From Cucumis sativus (Eukaryota; Streptophyta; Magnoliopsida; Cucurbitales; Cucurbitaceae), in the NCBI RefSeq assembly GCF_000004075.3, contig NC_026659.2, positions 4,278,001-4,342,000 of the forward strand: a DNA stretch of 64,000 nt. The letters run 5' to 3'. The position numbers and the translations under genes are program-made. Within the stretch, counting starts at the first letter, position 1. Every line of letters begins with the position of its first letter. The notes below the pieces were generated by a model, which searched no databases, was not told the DNA's origin, and saw only the letters and a program-made list of their open reading frames with translations. Positions 13,824-24,900 of the stretch are shown here, piece after piece.

Positions 13824-14992
13824 TAGAAATAGTATTTTTTCGTTTTATATTTTAAAAGTAGCACCGTTTTAGAAATCTGGTAATTTTGTTTTCTTCGAGG
13901 TCAATATCGGTTGAGATAGACTCGAGATTCTTTCTTATATTTTAAAAAACTCTTTGAAGAAAATTTTTCGGTCTCTCTCGAATGACTGCATCATCGAGAT
14001 ATTGCATTTTTTAAAATTAAGAATGTAAAAATTGAGACAAAGAAGCAAAATAATGTAACTTTAGATATTATAATAATTTTTGCTTACAAACTTTGGTTCA
14101 GTGAGAGCATGAGCAATAACAAACTTAAAGAAATGGAGATTGTGTGACGCTTTACACAGTCGTTTGATGATGTCATCTTGCTTGCTATTGGAGGAAGCTA
14201 TGAAGTGGAGCTCTTGTTCAAGAAATTTCACATTATTGTCCTAAGATGGTCTCTGGCTAAAGAACATAAGCATGATGTAATATGATCTTGGGTTAAGGTT
14301 GCGCTGAGAGGTCCTCGAGTTTTTCTTAATCCATTTTTAGTTGTCTCATGGAAAAATTATGGAATTTCTTGAACAAGCTTGTCATTGATTCCACTTTGAG
14401 ATGGGTGACTTGTTTTTCTTAATCCATTAATAACACCCAAGCTTTTCATTAATTACGTCGTTCCATCTTTTCCTCTATCAACATTTAATAAATAGGAACT
14501 CGTCGATCCCTACAATTCAACTAATTTTTTAATATACTACCTACAATACAATTGTATATTAGTTTAAAGTTCAATTTTTAGTCCTAGAAGAAAAATATAT
14601 ACTTGAATTTCTTAAACAAAAGCTCCCATTCATGGCTTCTTCCATACACATGAAAAACGACATTAAACGATCTTGTAAAGTATCGGAAAACCCCATTTCT
14701 TTAAGGTTGTTATTGCTAATGCTCTCAACAAACAAAAGTTTGCAAGCCAAAATTATTCTAATATCCAAAGTTACATTGTTTGGCTTCCTTGTCTTTTATT
14801 TTCAAATTAAAAAAAAGTGCACATCTCATAGACACACTCAATCGAGAGAGACCAAAAAATTTATTTCAAATAGTTTTTTAAAATTTGAGAGGAATCTCGG
14901 GATCGATCCCGACCATGACTGACCTCGAGAAAAACAACATTACGAGTTTTCTATGCTACTTTTGAAATATAAAACAAAAAGTGTGCTATTTC
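13824..14992. repeat. Long imperfect inverted repeat (foldback), two arms of about 410 bp
   Basis: The left arm (about 13824-14243) matches the reverse complement of the right arm (about 14580-14992) throughout, by eye at roughly 75-80% identity with small indels. Shared landmarks, in order, are TTTTATATTT.AAAAGTAGCA, TCGAGGTCA, GGTCTCTCTCGA, AATGTAACTTTRGATATTA, GAGAGCAT.AGCAATAACAA and CTTAAAGAAATGG. The loop is about 335 bp. A transcript could fold into a long hairpin. The right arm keeps a short minus-strand open frame (14571-14768) that the left arm does not, so the arms may derive from a captured or duplicated coding fragment. The product is not recognised. Confidence 0.8.
14897..14912. 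repeat. 16-bp perfect palindrome
   Basis: TCGGGATCGATCCCGA is its own reverse complement. It sits inside the right arm of the long inverted repeat. The matching place in the left arm has lost the symmetry. Confidence 0.6.
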
Positions 14993-16179
14993 TAAAAAAA
15001 TTCAAAGTCTATTAGTTAAGGACTATAAGCATTTGTTTGCATGAAATTCTGTAAATGATAGACTTTTCTATCATAGATAGATTATAACAAATTTTGTTAT
15101 ATTTCTAAGTTTTTTAAAATGTTACTGTAATGCTAATGTTTAGAATTTAATTGTCGAATAAAAAGATGTTATAAGCATATAGACATTCGCTCTATGTTAA
15201 TGCTACTCCGAGAGTTCCATAGACTGGTTCTATCCTTATATATATATATTTTTTTTTTTGGACAAATCAACATTGTTATTTGGTTTTTCCTGCCCGCACA
15301 GATCAGTTTTGATAGTTATCCTTGCAGGCATTTCTATAGTTGATTCTTTTGATAGTTGGGCAATATATTTGTCACTCGGTTAGGATGTGATTGATCTCTC
15401 TACCATTCCTAAGGATAAAATGGAATAATTTGGTAGTTTCATGTAAGAGGGAGAAAAAAAAGGTACAAATTGATTTCTTTCTTAGTTTAAGAGTGAGATA
15501 GTGTGAATTTGTGATGCATCTTAAAATTTTCAATTTGGATAATTAACATGTTCTTTTCGAGACGAATTCTTGATTGGATCCAAGTTTATTTTTATTGGAC
15601 GGAACGAATTTTGATAGACAACTTGGGGTTCATAAAAAAAATCAATTGACTATGAGATAGATAACTCATTTGTTTTTTAAATCGTTTGATATCTCTTCGA
15701 AGATACATCCATTTATATGGATTATACATAGATACATGTGTTCTTCAAACTCACCTATCTAATTTTGTTTGTACAAGTAAGTGATATTATAAAGAATTTG
15801 TACCTCTTACTTAGACAAAAAAGTATGATTATTACAATTAAATTATGCTTACTTTTACAATATTTTTGTAATTAAATTACACTCATTTGGATATATGCAG
15901 CAAACAAGTATTTAGCTCAAATAGAAATGTATAAAGAAAGAACAAACAACTAATACCCAATCCACAAAATTAGGAGCAAACAAGAAATGAAACATTAACC
16001 TTCAAACAGAAATCAATCAATCAAATTCATGTAAAAAAGAACGCAAAATCAATTCCAATCCTAATCCAACCATCCACTTTTCCCTCAAAATTCTACCTAA
16101 GGGCTAAAACCAAGGAATCTCAATCTCATCTCCACCACCAATCCCATCAATTATGTTAATCCTTAAGCACACATCGTTA

Positions 16180-19100
16180 ATGGCCGCCACTTTCCATTCC
16201 CACAACCCTTTCTTCTTTTCCTCCTCTTCCCCTCACAAAAACCTCCCTTTTTGGCTGCGCTCCATTTCCTCCGGCCGCCGCAATTGCCTTGCCGGACCTC
16301 CTCAACTGCCGGGAGGCGGAGTTAGAGATTCAGTGATTTACGGTGGTGGTGGAGTTGGGTGGTGGACGTTAGCACCACGCCCTCGACTCGTGCACGATAT
16401 CATTAAGGGCCCTCCTAAAATTTTAGGGTTTCGTAGCGGATATAAATGTTTATCTATTGGGTCTAAAAGGTCCAATTCCAATTCGTCCGAAAAACGAGGA
16501 GGGGTTTTCGGGTCAGGATCAGGTTCTGATTCTGTTTCTCCTCCATCTGCCGGCTCTGAATTTGTGGCTGATATGGGTTCTGAGAGCAAGGATCATAATA
16601 ATGTCTGGTTCCAAAATGACTTCCATAACCAGACTCCGTCGCCATTAATGCACCAGCATGAACCACAACATTCCAAATTGCTTACATTGCCCACCATTTT
16701 GACGCTTGCCCGTGTGGTTGCTGTTCCGATATTTGTTTGCAGTATGTTTCACAATTTTCTCTTCTTTGTTAATCGTAATTGTGTTTGTTTTTATCGTCTG
16801 ATTGAATTGCGATCGATGAATGCTGTGCGTGTTACGATTTGTATTTGGCTTCACATTGATTCCGATCAAATGTATGGAGCTTTTGGGTTGTTATCTTTGG
16901 ATTTGTATTGGAAATAGACGATATCAATTATTCTTTGTGGTTTCCGCTAACGGTTGTTAAAGGGGTTTCATCTATAATGCTTTACGTTTTGTTGGAAGGA
17001 AAAGTTTTTGTTTATTTTGTTTAAATATGGATTAGTTTCACTTCGCTTAACGAACATTGCTAATCTTTGCTTTATTTTTCTTGTCATTGGACAAATTTCT
17101 GTGCTGCGACTGCTTATGCACTAATGATTTTATAGCTTGTTATTATGCAAAATCTTCCATTGTCATACCATTTGATTATTACTGTGGATTTCCAGGACTT
17201 ATGGTGGCAGCATGTGATTAAAATTAGACTTTTGCATCACGGATAGCTGAATTTGTTCCCTAAATTGTCTCTGAAAAACTACTGGCTGATTTCAAGTCGA
17301 ATTCATTTAGTTGTGAGAAAGAGTCATTCTAGTGCATTTGATTTTAATAATAATAAAGACAAATGTTTCTGTTATTAATCTTCTATGTTGATGATTTGTT
17401 TGTTCATCTTGAAATCACTTTTCTCTAGTTTGAAGAAATCAAAGAAGCTAATTTTAGTGCACTCGAATTTAATCATAACAATATGTGTTTCTGTTATTAG
17501 CCTTCTACGTTGACAACTGGTGGGGAACAACTGCGACGACTAGTATATTTATTGCTGCGGCAGTTACAGACTGGCTTGATGGCTATATTGCTCGGAAGGT
17601 ATGTTCTTCATATGCTTGAACCTTGGAAGATGTGTGTTGGATATCCTTTCATAGCTGTTCCAATCAGTTTGGTCCTAATTTGTAAATGCAATTATCAGAT
17701 GAGGTTAGGTTCTGCTTTTGGTGCGTTTCTTGATCCAGTAGCTGATAAGGTTGGTCCTTCTTCTTTGTTTGATCTAATTGAAAGCAAATGAATCAATTTT
17801 GTTAAGTTCAGTTATGCTTCAAACATTCTTAATCAACTAATATTCCTTTACTACAGCTTATGGTTGCTGCCACGCTGATCTTACTCTGTACACAACCTTT
17901 AGAGGTTTCGGTGTTTGGTCATATTCCTTGGCTTCTGACTCTACCTTCAATAGCAATTATTGGCAGGGAGGTATTTTGTTTGCCTTGTCGGTACCTCTTT
18001 GAAAAATTTCAGCCTTTTTTATCTTCCCACTACTTTCTTGAAACATCTTTAACTCATTTAGATTTTTTTGTTCTTTTGTTAAACCTTCGAATTGGAAATG
18101 TATTTTAAGACCCACTTGATAACCACTGTTTTTCTTTTGGGGCTTTGCATTAGCCAATTTTTTGTTATTAGAATTTGTCTAAAAACTCAACTGATTACTT
18201 AGGAGAGAGGAAAACATGATTAGAAATTGTGAGAAAACAAATACAATTTTTTTTTTTTTGTGATTGTCTGGGATAGCTTTCGTGCACTTTGACTAATTTT
18301 ATAGGATAACCTGCCTAACACTACAATATTTGGGTGCTATGGAACTCCTAGGAAATTAATTCCTAGGTAGGTGGCCACCATGTATCAAACATATAACATC
18401 TTAGTTAGTTATTGAGACTATTTTAGAAAACAATAAACTAAAAAAATAAAGTCCCTTTTGTTTTTCATTTTTATACTTAAGCTTATAAACATTTTTTCCA
18501 CCTCTAAACTTCTTTCTTTGTCATCTACTTCCTACCAATGATTGACCAAGTCAAAATTTTTAAAACAAAATAATAATTCTTAAATACTTGTTTTTGTTTT
18601 TGAAAATTGGCTTAGAATTCAACTTTCTTACTTCAGATAGAAGAAAATCATTGTAAGAAATTGAGAGGAAATAAACTTTATTTCCAAAAAAAAAAATTAA
18701 ATGATTACCAAAAGGGCTTAGTTCGTTATCAAATGGTGCCTTTTGCCCCTTGTGCATATCAGATGTGGCACACGTTGATATTGTGCCTGCTTTTCTTTTT
18801 CCCTTCTTTCTTCCTACCTTCGTATATTTGATTCATTTTCTTAATTCCGAATTTAGAATGGATATCTTATTGATTGTTTTGTTATTTATTTATAGATAAC
18901 CATGTCTGCAGTTAGAGAATGGGCTGCTTCCCAGAATAGTAAGCTTTTAGAGGTTTGTATATACCAAAATGAAAACCAATTCAGTTTGTTTTACTAGATG
19001 AAGCTTTTAACTTGAACTTAACATGTTGAGAAACAGGCTGTGGCCGTAAATAACTTGGGTAAGTGGAAAACAGCGACCCAGATGATTGCGCTGACCACCC

Positions 19101-19379
19101 TTCTGGCTAGCCGAGACAGCAGGTTCGTTTTTTTTCACAACTTAGACAACACTGGAAACTTAAATAAAACCCCCCAGAACTTTTTCTGAATATGGATATT
19201 ATCAAACACGCCTTTCTACATCTGCAAAGCTAATCATTTTGTCTTTCTGTTCTGTTAGTCTTGGAGGATCTGGAATTGTAGTAGCAACTGGCGTGGTCTT
19301 GTTGTACATATCAGCTTGGCTTGCTGTGTGGTCGCTATTTGTTTATTCTCGTAAAATATCGAAAGTGTTGCTTCGCTAG
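16180..19379 (+). CDS. PGPS1: CDP-diacylglycerol--glycerol-3-phosphate 3-phosphatidyltransferase (PGP synthase), organellar
   Basis: Seven exons (16180-16741, 17501-17598, 17699-17749, 17857-17970, 18896-18952, 19037-19122, 19259-19379) give 362 residues. The enzyme condenses CDP-diacylglycerol with glycerol 3-phosphate to phosphatidylglycerophosphate, the committed step of phosphatidylglycerol synthesis in plastids and of cardiolipin synthesis in mitochondria. The CDP-alcohol phosphotransferase signature DGxxARx8Gx3Dx3D is complete at D214, G215, A218, R219, G228, D232 and D236, and is split across exons 2 and 3. Hydrophobic membrane segments follow. The first 170 residues are Ser/Pro/Gly-rich without a domain and should include a transit peptide. 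An in-frame ATG at 16153 would add nine residues; I chose 16180 because MAATFHSH looks like a typical transit-peptide start. The fourth intron holds an Au-like SINE. Confidence 0.95.
18261..18450 (-). mobile_element. Au-like SINE, 5'-truncated, in a PGP synthase intron
   Basis: Read on the minus strand it shows GGTGGCCACCTACCTAGGAA, then TTAATTTCCTAGGAGTTCC, CACCCAAATATTGTAG, and the Au 3' section (GGCAGGTTATCC, ATTAGTCAAAGTGCACG, AAGCTATCCCAGACA), ending next to a homopolymer run at 18248-18260. It shares the core with the copy at 400-540. The tRNA-like head is not recognisable. Confidence 0.72.
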
Positions 19380-21964
19380 CATAACCCAATCCCAACCTTT
19401 CGAATTCTCTTCACTTTTGTTGGACAACACATGAAACAGCTAGGTTTATCTATCTCATTGCCAAAATTGACTGATTGCTTGATTTCTTAGTGGTGATGCC
19501 CAAAATTTAGAGATTGTTGAAGCCATTTTCCAATGTGACTTTGCAATTTGTATGGAGGGTTTCTCTTAAGAAGACAGCAGCCAGCCATAGTTAACTGACC
19601 TGCAGAAGGCTGGAAGTTTGGAATGAGGTCTGGATGTAACTAAAATTTTACTAACTACTTTTTTTTTCTTTTAAAAAAAAAAAGTAATTATAAAGTGGCA
19701 CTATAATCTCATGCTCATTGATATTCAAATTCAATCTCTTGAAACCTTTTGTCAATGCTGAGATAGACCTGACATTTGTCAGGGGTGCTGAGTTTTTAAG
19801 TTTTGTAGATATATATATATAAGTTTTTTTTCTTTCTTTTACATTTTTATATTAAAATTATTTGAACTACTTTGATGTAGTAGAACTCATATTGAAATCG
19901 TGGATTGAATTGATATTTATCTTCTCTTTTTATTTGTTTAGAAGATGTATCCAGTTGAAAAAGGTTTTCACGTAGCATGGTTGCACCTCTGTTCTTATGT
20001 AGTTGCCAATGAGTTTTTCTTTTAAACAAAAATTGATATTGTTTTTTCTTTATGATTGAAGGATTGCAGGGAGATGCTTTGCATTCAAGTATTGTTTGCT
20101 TACAAATGTTTACAAAAGTCAAAAACAATTTTTTTTAGTTTTATTTAATTACAGATTGATGACCAAGCAACATTTAAAATAATTTGAAAGTAATGAATGA
20201 AGATTAAATTAAAAGTTTGTTTTTGAATTTTTCAACTTTGTTTTTATTTAGTCTGTGAATGGTTCTTAGATTTTGAATATTCTATTCAATAGATGTTTGA
20301 ATTTTCAATTTTGATACTTATTAGACGCAAAATTAAAGGTTTGAATTTATTAGGTGCAAAATGGACTAAAATATTTACAAAATGTAACTATATTTTAGAA
20401 TATTTTTTTAGTTTTAGTTGGTTTGGTCATTTACCATAATTTTTGTAACTATTAAACACAAAAATATATATATTTACACATGGGGAGTGGATAGTTTATG
20501 GTGTAGTATTTTGAATTTTGTTTTATATTTTCAGATTCTATTGTTTATGTGTGGTAAATTCTATTTGTTCAAATTTAAATTATAATAAACACATATAAAA
20601 CATGTAGAAATAATTTAGTTTCTATGATGTAAGAGACTATATTTTAGTTCATCTACGAAACTATATTTTAGTTTTGCTTCGATGTAAAATTTAAATTTAT
20701 TTTTTAAAATTCAATAATCTATTAAACGCAAAAGGTAGATAACACGTTTTGAAAATTAAAAATGACATGTATAGATTTTAAAAGTTAAACTGTGTAAATC
20801 AATAATTTTGTTGAAATTTAAGTTGAGCAAAATAACTTTTATCTAATCAATGTACAAATAGTATGTTCGTCCAAGATTTTTCAAAAAGAAAAACTAAAAT
20901 AAAGAAAGAAAAAAAGCAATTGCAATCCCATATTACGGAATACCTTTAACATTGTTTCACACCTTATTTTGTAGGACAACAGGAAGCAACAATTAAGAAG
21001 AATTTTTTTATAAAAAAAATGGCTCATCTCTAGTGTTTTAGTCACAATAGACCGTTATTCATACTTTAATCTTTTACTTTCAATAAAAATTTAAACAATC
21101 TAAAAAAACATAGAAACGAATGCAAGTAAACATATAAATGATTTGATTTATTTTTGTTTTCGCCAAAAACAGAACCAAACTTGGCCCTTCCAAATTACAC
21201 TTTGTAAAAATACGTTTCAAACAAAAGCAAATTTGGTTGGAATTTGACCAATTCAGTTTGGTTCTTTCTAAGAATTTTTTTTAAAAAAAGGAACAATGAT
21301 CTAAGACGTTCCTTTATTTGTTAAATGTTACACATGAAGTTATCTGATTACAAGAAGCAACAACTACACGTTACTGCACGTGGGGGACCCTATGCTGATG
21401 TGGCTTTCATTCACAAACGGCTCTGCACAAGAAAAAAAATAGAATAAAACGATATAATAATAATAACTTCAACCAATTCCTGGAATTTATCTAAAATTCA
21501 TTTCCATGATTCGATTTTTCAATAATTGTTGGGACCCGATTAGCTTTAGAAAAATGTCATCCATTCACTGATGGGGATTTCTAAATAGTGAGATGTTTTC
21601 CTAATGTTTTCTATGGTCGAAATTTAATCCAATACATATGTTGCAGTTAAATCATTGATTAACTCACAAAAACATAAGTTGATGGGTGGGTTAGATTATT
21701 GATTAACTCACCCAAACTTTGGTTGATGGGTAAAAGTGAATGAGAATCTAAATAGTGAAATGCTCTCCAATCTTGACTTCCATGATTGAATTTAATCCAT
21801 ATGCATGGTACCGTTCAATTGTGGTGAATCGTCAATTGACTCAAAAAGTTTAAGTTGATAGGTGAAAATAATAGATTCAATATAAAATATTATATTGATA
21901 TTTTAACAATTGTCGTAAAAAATTTCTATGTCGGAGAATTACTCGAATGGTTAAAACATGCCTC
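19380..21964. other. Intergenic region between convergent PGP synthase and GSTL genes
   Basis: The first few hundred bases are the PGP synthase 3' UTR. The rest is AT-rich with no supportable gene. The right part (21560-21870) holds a degenerate repeat. Confidence 0.65.
21560..21870. repeat. Degenerate repeat with 'AAGTTGATGGGT' ends
   Basis: Two diverged units share TCTAAATAGTGARATG, then GAATTTAATCC, CATATG, a GTTxAAT run, ATTGAxTCA and AAGTTGATRGGTG (about 21576-21700 and 21748-21865). A shorter partial copy lies between them (21701-21736). The unit resembles a dispersed plant repeat, rich in GACTCAAAAGTTTAAGTTGATGG-like words, that I have seen in many spacers. The class is uncertain. Confidence 0.5.
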
Positions 21965-24900
21965 TTACGTTGAAAATTTGCAACTAGTGAAAGGATGCAT
22001 GTTGGCCCTAACATTCAGTATTATATCTGATAAGGATGCAAGTTGGCTATGACATTTATGGATGAAAGAAAAGAAAAACAAAATGGAAATATTAGAAAGA
22101 ATTACCAAGAATCGCTTCTTATAACTATCAACATGTTCCTGTGGATCGCGCCTTGTTTGCCGGTACCCCTCGATCATGTTCGTCTCCTAATCAATAGAAA
22201 GTGAGCAAACATTATAGAAACACTATGTTAAGAAGCAATTCACCTTTGTGACACCCCATCTGTAGATAACAATAGTTAGGATGGCAAGCCAATCACCCTT
22301 AACAAAGGCAAGTGAAAAAGTTGCCCTTGATTTAGTTTAGGTTTAGCATTGGTTAGGTGACTTGGTTAGATTTTTTAATGATTAATGTTGGTCTCTATGT
22401 TAACCAAAAGCCGATCCAACACACTTACATCCCCTCGTGCCCAATTGCGATGATCTTAACTTGTTTCTAGTCTGGTCTAATAATATACATTTTACTATAT
22501 TAATAGTGATCAAATACCATTTTAGTTCTTGTAATTTCATAAATCTTACAACTAGTCCCTATCGTAAAATCTGACCGTCCTCCCATAGCTCTTGATTCCA
22601 CCATTCACTAGTCATCTATCATATACGAAGAGTGAACTCAACAATTTCTTAAAAATCAGAAAGATATTTTCAGTACCTCAATCCAGGCTGCCAGTTTTGG
22701 CCTGCCAGCAGTGATGTCATACGTTTTTACTTCCAATAAGAACGGCCGAAACCTTTCAATAAACGGAGCATAAGCTATATCCACCTGAGAGTTAAGAAAA
22801 ATTAAGCAATATATGATTTTCTTTAATAGAAGATGTTTACATTAATTTTAGGGTGGGAAAAAAAAATCAATTTATACCTCCGAACTTTGGCACTTGTCTC
22901 ACCTAAAATTCTGAACTGATAATTTTATCAATTAGAACCCTAAAGTTTCCTAGGCAAATCAATTTAAACTCTATGTTAGTGTTTCGTTCTACTACCACTA
23001 AGGCATGATTGATCTTTTACATGGGTATAAGACTAAATTTACTTAATATTAGAAAGAAATGTTGGAATCAAATAGATATACTAGAGGCTTCTCATTAATA
23101 CGAGTAGTTTTTTCTCTCATTTTCCCTCTATTTTCTGACTTGTTTATGTTAGATTGTCTTTTTCTTTTTCTTTTTGTTTTCATTTTTTTTTTGTATACAT
23201 TGGTAGATAGGACTTTGAAAAAGTAATGGTTGTTTGATTTTAAAGGGACTAAAGTGAAAATACTGATACAATTATTAGTTTGGCTTTTTAATCCTTTGGT
23301 TTTTTTTCTCCCAATTTTAAGTATTGGTAAAAAAAAAAAAAAAACCACAAAATTGGGAAATAAAATCTAATATCAATATAATTAGAAAGGATTTTTTTAT
23401 TCATCTAAATGGTTTTTTTGTGAGTTTTTTTTTAAACAACCATGGCTTTTATTGAAATATAAGATACTAATTATGTTATCAATATCGACATCTCTATAAA
23501 TCAACATCAACCTCAACTCAAAGCTGGTAGATTAACCTTTGATTAGATCTGTGCTAATTGGAATGCCTGTGTATTATTTGTCTCTCTTCAAGGCTCCGAG
23601 TTTGGCCTGTTAGAGTATTGAAAAGCACATGAGAGATTTTTGTGAGAAGGGTTGGACAAATGTCAAGGTTCCCATCTGGTTAATTGGAGGCGGTGGGGCA
23701 CCCTGTAGTCTGGAGGGTTTAGGATTGATAATATAAAAACAATCTGCAACAGAGCTTGTTGGCAAAATGGCTCTGGTGCTTTTCTCTTGAACCCGATTCT
23801 TTATGGAATAGGATTATTGTGAGTGAGCTTGGCACCCATCCTTTTGAATGGACAATGAACCAAAGGCACACACCGAAATCCTTGGAAGGATATCTCTTTC
23901 GAGCTTCCAACCTCTTCTTGGTTTACCTATTGGCTATTGCTTTGTGGGGGATGGTAAGGATACATATTTTTTGAAGGACCAGCAGGTGAGGGAAAATTCC
24001 CTTTGTTTTTTATCTCCACATCTTTATCATTTATCCTCTTCCAAAAATTGTAAGTTTTTGAATCTTTTGGTTGGGTCTGAGAATCTCTCGCCTTTTTCTG
24101 TCGGGTTTCGTCATAATTTGACCCATACGGAAATGGTAGATGTTGCCTCTCTTCTTTCCTTGATTGAGGGGTGTAGCTTTAGGAAGAGGAGAAGGGATGC
24201 TCTGTAAGGATCCTAGATAGAAAAATAGTGGATTATTAGGAGAAAATGAAAATGGTTGTTAGTAAGGTCATATTAGTAAATAGATGGTAAGTTGGTTAGG
24301 TCTTTTTGTTATAAATAGTGGGAGAGGGGTGAAAATTTCGAAGAAAGATTTCCTTGTAAGGGAACGTTGGAAGAGTCTAGCCCTCTCAAAAGGCTAGGGT
24401 TACTTGTTACTTGTTATTATGATCTTCTAATATATATTTCATGTTTGGATGTTTTTAAGTGTTCTTGAGTTCATCTTTTCTTCTTGAGGAAATCATTGTT
24501 AGGTGGGATCCTAACATGTTCATTTTTGGAATCCTAATCCAAGCCGAAGTTATACGTGTAACCTTCTTTATTTTGTTGTTGGATCCCTTCCCTCCTAGGG
24601 AGTCTATTTTTTATGTGGTTTGGAGGACTAAGAAAGTCAGGTTCTTTATCTGGAAACTCTTGCTTAGTCGGGTTAACACTGTTGACAAGCTTGTTTAGAA
24701 GGAAGACTTCACTTATTGGACCTTTTTGCTGCTTGCTTTGTTCGAAGGTGAAAGAAGATCTTGATCATCTTTTTTGGTATTGCTAGTTTACGCAGGAAAT
24801 GTGGAGCTCTTTCCTGTAGGAGTTCAGTGTTAACTTTGCTCCATAAGAGCGTTAGGGCGACGATCAAGGAGTTCCTCCTCCATCCGTCCCTCAGAGGCAA

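Larger units (their letters stand above)
8244..16152. other. Intergenic region between divergent TBC and PGP synthase genes
   Basis: No supportable gene lies in these 7.9 kb. The first 150-200 bases are the TBC 5' UTR and promoter; the remainder is AT-rich with many stops in all frames. It holds a tRNA-like fragment (9115-9215), a degenerate tandem repeat (9566-9760), short dispersed repeats (about 10740-10850 and 12900-13130), a TACACGATC-type repeat cluster (12600-12790) and the long inverted repeat 13824-14992. Reading frames of 60-96 codons here have no recognisable product. Confidence 0.7.

Noticed and set aside
14632..14922. Plus-strand frame of 96 codons
   Set aside because: It lies within the right arm of the long inverted repeat and is not preserved in the left arm.
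16338..16666. Other frames over the first PGP synthase exon
   Set aside because: Shadows of the transit-peptide exon; only the plus frame continues into the conserved phosphotransferase exons.
21920..21985. tRNA-like TTACTCGAATGGTTAAAAC segment at the GSTL 3' end
   Set aside because: An A-box-like word only; no B box or cloverleaf could be traced.
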